The position numbers and the translations under genes are program-made. A DNA stretch of 62,089 nt. It comes from Desulfobacteraceae bacterium. GTDB taxonomy: Bacteria; Desulfobacterota; Desulfobacteria; Desulfobacterales; Desulfosalsimonadaceae. Every line of letters begins with the position of its first letter. Positions within the stretch are counted from its first letter, which is position 1. The notes beneath the pieces were generated by a model. The model searched no databases and was not told the DNA's origin. It was given only the letters and a program-made list of their open reading frames with translations. Positions 27,601 through 35,518 of the stretch are shown here, piece after piece. The stretch is taken from contig QZJS01000031.1 in the NCBI GenBank assembly GCA_003597945.1, positions 1 through 62,089 of the forward strand, given 5' to 3'.

Positions 27601-28355
27601 GATCGCGGCGCCGGCTTATGGTCCACCGATAGGTCCACATGAAGCGCCAGGCGCAAGGGTTTGTTTTTAAGCGAAGGCAGATCCAGCCGGAGACCGGCGT
27701 TGGTGACGGCAATGTGTCGCTTGGCTTCCTGGTCATCGAGCACCAGAAAAAGATCGGTCAGTTCAAATACGCCAATGATATCCAGAGGAAGGACAAAGGG
27801 TTTACCATCGGCTCCGGCTTTTTTTTCGGGCTTTGCTTTTTCATCAGGCGCTGGTTTGTCAGCCGGTGCATCCGCGGCAGGCGGAGCGTCTTTGACATCA
27901 GGATCTTTTTTTTCGGCGTGTTCGGCTGTCGGGTCTGCTTTGGCAAAACCATCAACCATATTGATCCGGCCGTCGGGCAGGCGGATCAGATGAATGCGAG
28001 GCGCGGCGATGCGCGCGTCGAATATCAGGCGCCTTTTGAGCAGTTGGGGCCAGTCGATTTTCAGACTGATGTCGCCGACAACCGCCAGGTTCTCATGGGA
28101 AAAATCCGGATGATCCTGGAGCCTGACTTCCGAAATCGCTATCCCTTGCCGCCATGACCATTCGATTTTTTTGATGGTTACGGCATGGTCAAGGGTATCG
28201 GTCAGTAAAATTTCCAGTCGGTCCTTAACTGCCTTGCTGGAGACGACATAGGGCATGGTCATCAGCAAAACCGCTGTCAGAACAATCAGTCCGGCGACAG
28301 TCCCGGAGGTGATCAATACTATTTTTTTCATTATCCGCTTCATGGGCGCCATCAT
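24615..28355 (-). CDS. AsmA/YdbH-like inner-membrane-anchored periplasmic protein
   Basis: 1246 residues. One N-terminal signal anchor (KKIVLITSGTVAGLIVLTAV), then a very long beta-rich periplasmic body with repeated amphipathic strands, typical of AsmA/TamB/YdbH bridge proteins thought to carry phospholipids between membranes. A charged Ala/Pro/Lys linker at about 135-180 (AEKKDPDVKDAPPAADAPAD) interrupts the N-terminal region. The C-terminal part (NLLGGTINGTLNLLNNQKDL and on) fits the conserved AsmA end. Possible starts are Met1, 2, 5 or 9; Met9 (28331) gives the most standard signal anchor. First gene of the envelope operon. Confidence 0.78.
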   Translation of the reverse strand: MMAPMKRIMKKIVLITSGTVAGLIVLTAVLLMTMPYVVSSKAVKDRLEILLTDTLDHAVTIKKIEWSWRQGIAISEVRLQDHPDFSHENLAVVGDISLKIDWPQLLKRRLIFDARIAAPRIHLIRLPDGRINMVDGFAKADPTAEHAEKKDPDVKDAPPAADAPADKPAPDEKAKPEKKAGADGKPFVLPLDIIGVFELTDLFLVLDDQEAKRHIAVTNAGLRLDLPSLKNKPLRLALHVDLSVDHKPAPRSTVSVMVSGLFDEDGILVVQNTAVEADMDLPGFTAVLAGDMREAGIRGDINVNLDAMADLAYLFAPGLSERMRPTGRIHLAANSSGMPDAPISFDIRLTGEDLGFSGSVIKNRSLSSGNIKIQTAGTYDVQEGTLAIDTGRIRLLENTDLELSGKIDELTSGEPSADMTMASLDVHINEIVAFLADFMPDILALPDTGTPSVLSIQQLAFAGGLKSGSAKISCKTIGLDLPHIIITPAPADKTSRINLTGARLSITDAQSELISFFPVSAGLTAAIRADAFDMKSKDQDVSVKNLNLDALRVLGENIKKVPDSPFAVAGNFTLTESLHVGAVSILPLLNIKGLHQAIKLMVSLDENGILKAAMDSAGINIENAAATLAGEKQIILSGRFNAAFSEFMLSEIKPLTIDMSGFTAELAIDDALSLEIRADVSDTGRSMARGRAGMKADLALLTERFTDFIKPEMAAAGVLNLDLNMDGRLPDEKAMAGLKAMQWEGNLDFLTTLSFTALLPEGRLELGTDEKNRLTVAAISGDPLLSYSLNGRTGDGKLSCRWQIGDIEGLPGLKPENPVSADLIVDAGHRFLSAVDLDQRLNIDPIGIRQAITLSLDGLDRLLASGNMAAPYAALSRVGATLSAGVDMADLSRIKSMGVTGMPAMDLSGSVAARTDLHLIPGNHITGDIRLDMDRVNIDIKDVITVSDADAGITWSKTYKMVVLDPEHPDRITGGPLLSKQVLQPETLGTMRSRKSGNDIYRHLKQLKERTSPSSEISVNAVSMVKGPLPLNVGPSRIVMDVVNGIFGVNYFEFNLLGGTINGTLNLLNNQKDLRVRSTLNFSGVNTAAFFPELYSGRDDPRAEIRGMVYADIPVTHEIPVLLENMAISIEFTKIGSRAIERLLYALDPHESNEAVMAQRRILRNGSPRWIRIDIRDGFLSIRGEVTVRNINISLPAIQRLNIARLPGIEKYESAAAPLEAIALLLGRLSAETLTVNPDGRTILFK

Positions 28356-28379
28356 ATAATTTTCTTTGAATCAATGCAA
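28351..28379 (-). promoter_or_regulatory. Possible promoter of the AsmA/CHAT operon
   Basis: On the minus strand TTGCAT (28374-28379), a 17-bp spacer and TATGAT (28351-28356) form a sigma70-like pair. The -10 overlaps the first candidate ATG of the AsmA gene, so if real the true start would be Met5 (28343) or Met9 (28331) with a very short leader. Weak evidence, since AT-rich DNA gives such matches by chance. Confidence 0.3.
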
Positions 28380-28524
28380 TATTAGATGGATGCTGTGGGT
28401 GTCAGATGTTGCTGTGCCATTTAACGTCCGGTTTCCAGAGGTTTTTAAAGAGGTCTTTAACGCTTGCCGGTTGTTTCTGAAATCGATATGATCATTGCCG
28501 TCCACACCCTGCTGTCAACCTGAA

Positions 28525-28926
28525 ATGAGATATTATATGCGCGAAGAAATCCGCCGGTTGGATCCAGCTTCCGAGTTCTACACGCCTGAGCGCTGTTATA
28601 TAAACGAGCTTTCCAATATCGACGCGGATCCGGATGTTTCGATTGCGCGCGTTCGCGTGCTTCCCGGCGTCACCACGCGATGGCACCGTCTTAATGGCTT
28701 AACCGAACGATACGTGGTGATCTCCGGCTGCGGCAGGATAGAGGTCGGCAGTCTATCCCCACAGGCAATCGGTTCAGGTGATGTCGTCATTATCCCTTCC
28801 GGATGTCCCCAGCGGATTGCAAACATCGGCAGTGAGGATCTCTTATTTCTGGCCATCTGTACGCCGAGATTTCACCCCGATGTGTATGAAGATATCGATC
28901 CCGATCCAATTTCAAAAAACGGCTGA
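28525..28926 (+). CDS. Small cupin-domain protein
   Basis: About 133 residues from ATG 28525; ATG 28537 is also possible and neither has a strong ribosome binding site. The cupin fold is visible: VRVLPGVTTRWHRLNGLTER (first motif with one histidine) and GSGDVVIIPSGCPQRIANIG (second motif). Metal-ligand histidines are partly replaced, so enzymatic activity is uncertain; a sugar or small-ligand binding role is possible. Its end overlaps the convergent outer-membrane-like gene by 15 bases. Confidence 0.75.
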   Translation: MRYYMREEIRRLDPASEFYTPERCYINELSNIDADPDVSIARVRVLPGVTTRWHRLNGLTERYVVISGCGRIEVGSLSPQAIGSGDVVIIPSGCPQRIANIGSEDLLFLAICTPRFHPDVYEDIDPDPISKNG

Positions 28927-29508
28927 TATGGAAAGCACCAGCGCGCCGGCCCGGATTTTTCGGGGTGTGGATTTTGAAGGGCGTCTAATGGTGACGTACG
29001 CACCGTCATAAGCGGCTTCTAAGTTCAGGTTAAGCGATTTTTGAGCAAAAAACGCGACGCCGGCTCCGGCCAGCAAGCCGGGGCGGGAATGGCGTAGATA
29101 ATCTCCTTTGGTGATATGATAGGAGCCGCCGGCGCGCACAAAAGGTGAATGGGTCCAGTCCGGGAAAAGGATCGCAATCACTGAGACGGATGCCGGCACC
29201 TGGATATGATCTGCGTCCTTTAGCAGCGTCATCACCGGACCGATGCCCGCGCCGATGCGCAGGCTCTTGGAAATACGCCGATGAGCCTGAAGGGTAAAAC
29301 CGAACGACCACTGCACCACATCATGACTGGCGCCGGATGCAACGGCGTTTTTTTTATAGGTGGACCGGATATCTTCGAATCCGGAATAATATGTGTATCC
29401 GGCTGAAAAAATCCATGCACCGCCCCGGGACGCGGCAAGTGTCTGTGAAGGAAGAAGGAGAAGCAATAATAATATAGTAAAAGATAGTGTGCAGCGAAAC
29501 CGTGTCAA
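28912..29508 (-). CDS. Probable outer-membrane beta-barrel protein
   Basis: About 198 residues if started at TTG 29508, which directly begins a signal peptide (TRFRCTLSFTILLLLLLLPS, cleavage near TLAA-S). The frame stays open to an ATG at 29646, but those 46 residues look non-coding and would overlap the upstream gene by 29 bases. The mature part alternates hydrophobic and polar residues in short strands (FSAGYTYYSGF, VQWSFGFTLQAHR, LRIGAGIGPVMTL, LNLEAAYDGAYV) and ends in LVLSISAVF, a C-terminal aromatic typical of barrels recognised by BAM. No family recognised. Confidence 0.6.
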   Translation of the reverse strand: MTRFRCTLSFTILLLLLLLPSQTLAASRGGAWIFSAGYTYYSGFEDIRSTYKKNAVASGASHDVVQWSFGFTLQAHRRISKSLRIGAGIGPVMTLLKDADHIQVPASVSVIAILFPDWTHSPFVRAGGSYHITKGDYLRHSRPGLLAGAGVAFFAQKSLNLNLEAAYDGAYVTIRRPSKSTPRKIRAGALVLSISAVF

Positions 29509-29617
29509 TAAATGCGACGTCCGGTCAAGGCGGCCAGCGTTGAATGGAAAAAAAACCTCCGAGCAGGGAGTTCCCGCATTGGCGGACAGGCATCCGGAAA
29601 CCCGTTCAGATTCGATA

Positions 29618-29968
29618 TTATGCGTTGAGTGTGATGCGGATTTCATCCAGTCTTTGCCGGGCCTCGGGCACGGTTTTAATGAATTGATTCAGTGTTTCAC
29701 AGAGATACTGCTCGCAATGGGCGCAGTTTATCATATTGTTTTTCAAGGCACAGGCCCGGATTTCACATGATTTGCAGTGGGGAACCGATCTGCCGGTGCG
29801 GGACAGGCAGCCGTCGCAGTTGATATCGTCGGGTTGGAGCCGCATCTGAAATTGCCCGGACCATAACCGCGCCACCTCGGAGCGCTGATTATCATCATTT
29901 TCGCGGGTCGCAAGAAACGCAAGACATTCATAACAATTGAGTCCGCAATAAGCGATCATTGTTTTCAT
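29618..29968 (-). CDS. Cysteine-rich DUF3795 protein
   Basis: 116 residues, no signal. It begins MIAYCGLNCYECLAFLATR and has CDGCLSRTGRSVPHCKSCEI plus NCAHCEQYLC, about twelve cysteines arranged as CxxC-type pairs. This pattern is the DUF3795 family, common in anaerobes and presumed to bind zinc or an iron-sulfur cluster; function unknown. The start follows GGGAGG by about eight bases. It lies just upstream of the barrel-like gene on the same strand, with no evident functional link. Confidence 0.75.
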   Translation of the reverse strand: MKTMIAYCGLNCYECLAFLATRENDDNQRSEVARLWSGQFQMRLQPDDINCDGCLSRTGRSVPHCKSCEIRACALKNNMINCAHCEQYLCETLNQFIKTVPEARQRLDEIRITLNA

Positions 29969-30092
29969 GGCGCACCTCCCTGTAAATCATATTCCTGCAT
30001 TAATCACGAGACGATGACGGGTAAGGCCGGGCGTACCGATTGATTAATAGTATATTGACAGAACCGGTCAATATAATCAAGCAAAACAAGTA

Positions 30093-30914
30093 TTATCGAA
30101 GAGATTGAATTAATTTTATATCCGGCTGAAACGGCAGGGGCTGATCCGGAGGATCAGGGATTGTTTCCATCGGAAAGGCGTGCATTGTCTCTATGTGATG
30201 ATTGCAGGCGATGACCATGAGTTTTTCCAGGTTGACGACATCGGCGATGTTGTAGGCAAGCAGGGTATGCAAGGCTTCGATACGCCCATGCCAATAATAG
30301 GCGTCCCACAATCGTATGGCGAAACTGCCGTCAAGACCGTCCAGTTCACCCCGGAAAATGCCGGCTTTTTTTTCACAACCCTTGAGCCCGCCTGAAAATC
30401 CGATGGGTTTTAGTACATAACGGAGATCAATATGGGCATGGGGCAGGGTGATGTTGAAAAACGATTCAATAATGGGCACGTCAAAACGTTTTCCGTTGTA
30501 AGTGATGATCAGATCGAAGCCGCGGATGTCTGAAACAAAATCATCAAGATTGATGCCGTTGACATAATGGCGGATCTGTTTTCCGTCATACAAGGCGATG
30601 GTGGTGATATCGGGATTGTAGAGTCCCGTGGTTTCAATATCGACAAACGCGGCTTTTTCCTTAAATTCAGGAAACAGTCGCCATGCCTGGGCCGGAGGAA
30701 GCCGATGCGCGAAATAGGCCGGGTCCTGCTGCTCCAGGTGGAAAATGGACGCGTTTAACTCCGTTTCGATGTCGGCCCGCAGGCCTTTAGCAAAACCGCC
30801 GTAAAACGGCAGCCGGGTCAGCAGGTCTTCCCATGTCAGTATTGCCTTGTCCCACAAACGCTTTTCGCGCTTTAAGCCGATGTGGCTGAGATGGCAGAAG
30901 GTGTGTTTGAGCAT
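30093..30914 (-). CDS. YprB-like RNase H-fold exonuclease
   Basis: 273 residues. DEDD-type exonuclease motifs in order: AAFVDIETTGLY (Asp, Glu), LIITYNGKRFDVPII, HIDLRYVLK, and LAYNIADVVNLEKL (YxxxD, as in DEDDy enzymes). This matches the YprB/ribonuclease H-like family (COG3359), 3'-5' exonucleases of unknown physiological substrate. It is the last gene of the leftward queE-queC operon, 32 bases after queC; an RNA or DNA substrate cannot be chosen from the sequence. Confidence 0.8.
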   Translation of the reverse strand: MLKHTFCHLSHIGLKREKRLWDKAILTWEDLLTRLPFYGGFAKGLRADIETELNASIFHLEQQDPAYFAHRLPPAQAWRLFPEFKEKAAFVDIETTGLYNPDITTIALYDGKQIRHYVNGINLDDFVSDIRGFDLIITYNGKRFDVPIIESFFNITLPHAHIDLRYVLKPIGFSGGLKGCEKKAGIFRGELDGLDGSFAIRLWDAYYWHGRIEALHTLLAYNIADVVNLEKLMVIACNHHIETMHAFPMETIPDPPDQPLPFQPDIKLIQSLR

Positions 30915-30946
30915 AATTTCTCCGGCAAAAGGAGTTTTTTGAGGGT

Positions 30947-31675
30947 TTACCGCGATACATAGCGGGCGGGGTCGGCCGCCCCTGCTTCGTTAAACCCGTT
31001 TAATCGCAGGATGCAGCTGTCGCAAACACCGCACGCCAGACCGTCCTGCCGCGGGTTATAACAACTGTGGGTCAGGCCGTAATCCACGCCCAGCCGGATC
31101 CCGGTGCGGATAATGTCCGCCTTGGACATATGCAGCAGGGGAGTATGAATCCGGATGGTGATGCGTCCTTCCACTGCGTCCCTGAGGGCCAGGTTGGCCA
31201 TTTGTTCAAATGCCGCGATATATTCAGGCCGGCAGTCCGGGTAGCCGGAATAATCCACGGCATTCACGCCGATAAAGATATCCGGAGCGCAGAGAACTTC
31301 GGCCCAGGCAAGGGCATAAGACAGAAATATGGTGTTGCGGGCCGGAACATAGGTGACGGGAATGCCCGCGGCCATGGTCTCCGGATCACGCCCCGCGGGA
31401 ACATCAATATCAGCGGTGAGCGCGGACCCCCCCACGCGGCCCAGATCCACGGGGATGATTTCATGTCGGGCGATATTCATGGCAGCCGCGACCCGCTGGG
31501 CAGCCGCGATTTCAACGTGATGGCGCTGACCGTATTGAAAACTCAAACAAATGCATTCAAATCCATCGGAAAGGGCTATGGCAAGGGTGGTGGTGGAATC
31601 CAGGCCGCCGCTGGTTAATACCACGGCTTTTTTGCGACCGGTTTTGTTTGAAGAAAGGTTTTTTCGCTCGGTCAT
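30947..31675 (-). CDS. queC: 7-cyano-7-deazaguanine synthase
   Basis: Makes preQ0 from 7-carboxy-7-deazaguanine and ammonia with ATP, in the queuosine pathway. 242 residues from ATG 31675, five bases after the queE stop; a longer frame from 31867 overlaps queE and is rejected. Motifs: [19 protein letters not shown] (PP-loop SGGxDS) near the N-terminus and the zinc site [18 protein letters not shown] near the C-terminus. It follows queE directly, which makes its substrate. The other queuosine genes (queD, queF, tgt) are not in the window. Confidence 0.93.
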   Translation of the reverse strand: MTERKNLSSNKTGRKKAVVLTSGGLDSTTTLAIALSDGFECICLSFQYGQRHHVEIAAAQRVAAAMNIARHEIIPVDLGRVGGSALTADIDVPAGRDPETMAAGIPVTYVPARNTIFLSYALAWAEVLCAPDIFIGVNAVDYSGYPDCRPEYIAAFEQMANLALRDAVEGRITIRIHTPLLHMSKADIIRTGIRLGVDYGLTHSCYNPRQDGLACGVCDSCILRLNGFNEAGAADPARYVSR

Positions 31676-31680
31676 CGGCT

Positions 31681-32352
31681 TTATCTTCCCCGCCCGGCTT
31701 CCGGCCAGAGGATTTTGTGCATTTGTAGATGAAGCCGAACATTTAAATGATCCGCAAGTATCCATTCGGCCAGATCGGTGGGTTTGAGGCAGCCATGCAC
31801 GGGTGAAAACAGAATGGGCGCCGGCACAGGTATTGGCGCCGGAACCGGAAGCGATTCTTGTTGCCATGTGTCAAAGATCAGGTCCCGGGCGAATTCATAA
31901 TCCGTGCGGTTGGTGAGCACAAATTTAAGCTGGTCAACAGGGCTGAGCCGATCAAGGTTGGCAAGGTCGTTTTGATCCACATGGCCGCTTCCGGGGCATT
32001 TGATATCAACGATACGGACACATTTTTTACTGACCCGACTGATGTCCATGGAGCCGTTGGTTTCCATTAATACCAGGTATCCTTTTGCAAGGAGCGCGTC
32101 CACCAAGGCAGGCGTTTCATCCTGGAGCAGTGGTTCGCCGCCGGTGATTTCCACCAGCGGGCAGGAAAACCCTTCAACGCGGTCAAGAATCTCGTCTATG
32201 GACATGGCTTTTTGGCCGTTATAGGCATACTGGGTGTCGCAATATGCGCACCTCAGGTTGCACCCGGACAGACGGATAAAAACACAAGGCAGGCCGGCAT
32301 AAAGTGATTCCCCCTGGATGCTGTAAAATATTTCACTGATGTTTAAGTGCAT
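31681..32352 (-). CDS. queE: 7-carboxy-7-deazaguanine synthase (radical SAM)
   Basis: Radical SAM enzyme converting 6-carboxytetrahydropterin to 7-carboxy-7-deazaguanine in queuosine synthesis. 223 residues with [15 protein letters not shown] at the start, [18 protein letters not shown] (CxxxCxxC cluster site) and [10 protein letters not shown] (SAM binding), all typical of QueE. It is between manA (27 bases upstream) and queC (five bases downstream). Cytoplasmic. Confidence 0.93.
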   Translation of the reverse strand: MHLNISEIFYSIQGESLYAGLPCVFIRLSGCNLRCAYCDTQYAYNGQKAMSIDEILDRVEGFSCPLVEITGGEPLLQDETPALVDALLAKGYLVLMETNGSMDISRVSKKCVRIVDIKCPGSGHVDQNDLANLDRLSPVDQLKFVLTNRTDYEFARDLIFDTWQQESLPVPAPIPVPAPILFSPVHGCLKPTDLAEWILADHLNVRLHLQMHKILWPEAGRGR

Positions 32353-32379
32353 GGGTGTTCCACAAGATATACCGTCAAT

Positions 32380-33633
32380 TTATATCGGCGCTCCCGCCTT
32401 GTAAATACTGGCTTTTCCGCTCAGGTGGTATGGATCTGCCTGTGCCGGGATGATCACGGAATCTCCGGGTTTGAGTATCATCTCGTCAGCCAATTCCGGA
32501 TGCGTCAGCCGGGCCGTTCCGCCGGTGCAAAGCAAAATTTCCACGCTTCGATCCTCCGGCGCGGCATAGACAGTTTTGTGTTTCAGTGCGATCTTTGACA
32601 ATACAAATTCTTCCGCATGAACAAGATACCTGGATTCATGCGGAGCCACGGTTTGGGGCGCCAGGATCTCTACGGGGCAGGGATCAAAGCGGGCCGCGTC
32701 GAGCAGTTCTTCGGTATCCACATGTTTGACAGTGAGTCCTGCCCGCAGCACATTGTCCGAATTGGCCATGATCTCGATGCCCATGCCGTAAAGATATGCG
32801 TGAAGCTCGCCGGATTCAAGGAAAAGCGCCTGGCCGGGTGTTAATGTGACCAGGTTCATCAGGGCCGGGCCGAGAATGCCGATATCTTCAGGATAATATT
32901 GGTATAGCCGAAGTATCCAGGCGCAAACCGGATCTTTGGCCGCGTCCAGCCGGGCGTTTTCAAGGGTTTCGGCAATGATGCGTTTTTTTTGATCAGGCGG
33001 CAGGCAAAGAAGCGATACATAGAGATGCCGTATAAAAGGAGCTGCCGGTTTTTCATGTTTATAACCCAGGCCTTTTAAATCGCCAGCCGGCGCATCCGGA
33101 ATCAGAGAGGCGATGCCATCCGGGCACAACCGTTTCAAAATGCCTGTAATGTCATCCGTATCCCGAAAACTTTTTAAGGCGGTAAACGGCGTCAGCGCGC
33201 AGATGCATTCGGGTTTATGGGAAGGATCGCGGTAATTTCTTGCCGGATCATCCAAGGCAATGCCGGAAGCTGTTTCCCGGACAAAACCAGCGGCAGCCCG
33301 GGTTTTGTCCGGATGGGCCTGAATGGAAAGGGGGTGTTGGGCGGCCAGGATCTTAAATAGGAAGGGGAGGGCGCCGTTAAATTTTGCTGCCGTGGGTGGG
33401 CCGAGAATTTCATCGGGAAATTGCCGGATCAGGGCGTCCAGACCCATCCATTTTCCATCAATCTTAATTTGTGACGGCGCCTTGGGATGGGTACCCATCC
33501 AGAGTTCGGCCCAGGGTGCTCCTGTCTTCGGGACTCCCATGAGTTGCTGGATGGCGGTATGCGAGCCCCACAGATATTCCTGGATGGTATTTTTCAGAGC
33601 CAGCGGGCGCCGGACGGCTTCTTTTATGACCAT
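32380..33633 (-). CDS. manA: Mannose-6-phosphate isomerase, class I
   Basis: Interconverts mannose-6-phosphate and fructose-6-phosphate, supplying mannose for polysaccharide or GDP-sugar synthesis. 417 residues, the usual length of type I PMI. Motifs: YLWGSHTAIQQLMG at the start, LSIQAHPDKTRA (zinc histidine), NYRDPSHKPECICALTPF, and LFLESGELHAYLYGMGIEIM with further metal ligands. No obvious ribosome binding site. It lies in an operon with the aminopeptidase upstream (30 bases) and queE downstream (27 bases). Confidence 0.92.
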   Translation of the reverse strand: MVIKEAVRRPLALKNTIQEYLWGSHTAIQQLMGVPKTGAPWAELWMGTHPKAPSQIKIDGKWMGLDALIRQFPDEILGPPTAAKFNGALPFLFKILAAQHPLSIQAHPDKTRAAAGFVRETASGIALDDPARNYRDPSHKPECICALTPFTALKSFRDTDDITGILKRLCPDGIASLIPDAPAGDLKGLGYKHEKPAAPFIRHLYVSLLCLPPDQKKRIIAETLENARLDAAKDPVCAWILRLYQYYPEDIGILGPALMNLVTLTPGQALFLESGELHAYLYGMGIEIMANSDNVLRAGLTVKHVDTEELLDAARFDPCPVEILAPQTVAPHESRYLVHAEEFVLSKIALKHKTVYAAPEDRSVEILLCTGGTARLTHPELADEMILKPGDSVIIPAQADPYHLSGKASIYKAGAPI

Positions 33634-33663
33634 TTTTAATTTCAGGGTTATGATTGTTTTTTG

Positions 33664-34863
33664 TTACAGGGTGAAATTCCCGTTCTCATAAATCACGAGC
33701 CGGCTCTGATCGGCAAGATGGGCCGTCACACGCTTTTTTTCGGTGTTGACGATATCCCAGTGCAGGGCTGAATCATTGAATCCGAATTTTTTTTTGATAT
33801 CCTTTGTCAACTCGGAGGGGTTGCCGCTGTAGGTGTCCGAATAAGAAGCACCCAGAGCGATATGACAGTTTCCGTAACGGCCCCCGTAGTTTTCGTCATA
33901 AAGGGTATTGGCCATAAACCTGTTTATCTTGGAGAAAGATTTGTCGGTTAAGGAAAATTCGCCGATTTTGTTGGCGCCCGGGTCCATGGCCAATTGCTTT
34001 CTGAGAAAATCCTGCCCCTGCTTTGCATCGGCGCGGACGGCAACGCCGTTTTTAAATTCAATGCGGATGCCTTCAACAAAATTTCCGCTGCGGTAGGACG
34101 GCTGGTCAGCAAAATAAACGCCGCGGGTACCGTGCCAGTCCGGTGATAAAAAAAGTTCGAAGCTGGGTATGTTGTGGCCGGAGATGCCGATCCATTTGCG
34201 CTGTTGGCCGGGTGTGATTTCCAAGTCAATGCCAGCGGATTCGATGTGAAATTTTTCCACGCTAAGATCATTTAGTCTTTTCTTGAGATCCTGGGCCCTC
34301 TGAAAAACTGCTTCCCAATGCGCCACGGGGTCAATCCGGTTGAGATAGCAGGCCGCGGCGATCTGGCCGGCATAGGTTTGGGGGTCGAGGCCGGCATGGC
34401 GGGCCAATTCTTCGGTGGGGTAAAGGGCCAGGGTCCAGCTGAAAACCCCGTCTTCCTCGCGCTTGTCAAGGATGTCCCGCAGGAACTTTCTGGCCTTGAG
34501 AGGTCTCGCGATGCGGCCGGGGTCGATGCCGTTGAGGTTCATCAGCGACTCCGGCGCCAGTATCACGATGCTGCCGTTAAGATTTTTGTGCAACTCTTCG
34601 TCGCCTGGAGGAATAAAGTCCAATTGCCGGCTTTTAGATTCGGCGTAAAAACATTTTTCCATTACCGGCGTATGGAGCAGGCGATGCACCGGGTGGACGC
34701 CCATGCGGATCAATTTTTCATAGAGGATCTCCACCAGCCGTATCGCGGCCCGCTCATAGCGGATCATGATAATATCATTTGTTTTAATATTGCCTTTTTT
34801 GGCGGTTTTAAGGCCCCATAAAAGGACATCGGCGTAGCGTTGAAGGTGCTTTTCACTGAGCAT
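33664..34863 (-). CDS. M29-family aminopeptidase
   Basis: 399 residues, standard for thermophilic-type aminopeptidases of family M29 (AmpS/PepS/AmpT). Metal-ligand regions: NFVEGIRIEF (Glu), NKIGEFSLTD (Glu), RYGNCHIALGASYSDTYSG (His, Tyr) and DSALHWDIVNT (His, Asp). It should release N-terminal residues from peptides in the cytoplasm. GGAG precedes the ATG. Operon with the small gene upstream (55 bases) and manA downstream. Confidence 0.88.
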   Translation of the reverse strand: MLSEKHLQRYADVLLWGLKTAKKGNIKTNDIIMIRYERAAIRLVEILYEKLIRMGVHPVHRLLHTPVMEKCFYAESKSRQLDFIPPGDEELHKNLNGSIVILAPESLMNLNGIDPGRIARPLKARKFLRDILDKREEDGVFSWTLALYPTEELARHAGLDPQTYAGQIAAACYLNRIDPVAHWEAVFQRAQDLKKRLNDLSVEKFHIESAGIDLEITPGQQRKWIGISGHNIPSFELFLSPDWHGTRGVYFADQPSYRSGNFVEGIRIEFKNGVAVRADAKQGQDFLRKQLAMDPGANKIGEFSLTDKSFSKINRFMANTLYDENYGGRYGNCHIALGASYSDTYSGNPSELTKDIKKKFGFNDSALHWDIVNTEKKRVTAHLADQSRLVIYENGNFTL

Positions 34864-34918
34864 GCGGTTCTCCGTCGGTCAAGTGTTATTAAGATGATTG
34901 AATTTCGGCCATTCGTCT

Positions 34919-35194
34919 TTACCGATGATCTTCCTTGAGAAACAAGCGGTGGTATTCCGGTTCGGTCAGATGGGCCTTGAGCAGGCGGTGGATCAGATTC
35001 TGGATGTCGTTAATTTCGCTGTCGGTCAGCCGGCCGGCCAGGGTTTTCATGAGGGTGTCATCGGCAAACATCTGCAAGTAGCAGATAATCGATTGCTCAT
35101 CGGTTTCCCGGTCCCAGCCGAAAGCGATCAACCCCTGGTATGTTTTAACAAAATCATGGGTATATGCCGGATTTGGGTGGTCCTGATCATTCAT
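34919..35194 (-). CDS. Small protein of unknown function
   Basis: 91 residues, cytoplasmic, helical and acidic (NDQDHPNPAYTHDFVKTYQG at the start, RLTDSEINDIQNLIHRLLKA near the end). I do not recognise a family. No signal or membrane segment. It opens the leftward operon ahead of the M29 aminopeptidase, 55 bases apart. Codon use resembles its neighbours, so it is likely real. Confidence 0.6.
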   Translation of the reverse strand: MNDQDHPNPAYTHDFVKTYQGLIAFGWDRETDEQSIICYLQMFADDTLMKTLAGRLTDSEINDIQNLIHRLLKAHLTEPEYHRLFLKEDHR

Positions 35195-35402
35195 GGTTTA
35201 AACGCCTTTGTGGTATTGTCTATTGCGGTCAGTATTGCGGGTCACTATAAAAAATTAAAACCCGGAGGTCAAGATGGTTCATGTCCGTATTCATATCCGG
35301 CGGCTTATGGCCGATAATCGGATGTTTTTTGTAATCACAGGACAAAGTTGGCTTCAGCCGATTCGATTACCTGAAATTTAACATCAATTTAACAACAATC
35401 CC

Positions 35403-35431
35403 TTGACAGAAAGCGCCATTGGATTTAGAGA
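35403..35431 (+). promoter_or_regulatory. Probable promoter of the LysM-protein gene
   Basis: In the 324-base gap 35195-35518, TTGACA (35403-35408) with a 17-bp spacer and TAGAGA (35426-35431) gives a sigma70-like promoter with a perfect -35 and a weak -10, about 88 bases ahead of the LysM gene. Nothing else in the gap was recognised apart from the GTAAGGAGAG ribosome binding site before 35519. Confidence 0.45.
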
Positions 35432-35518
35432 TTAAGTGTTGATATGAGGTTTTAATCCCGCCCTGTTCCGCAGCCAGGAAAAATCAATTTTTCCCTTTTT
35501 TTGTAAGGAGAGTCCACC

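Noticed and set aside
30947-31867. Longer queC frame beginning at 31867
   Set aside because: It would overlap queE by about 190 bases, and the added residues do not resemble QueC.
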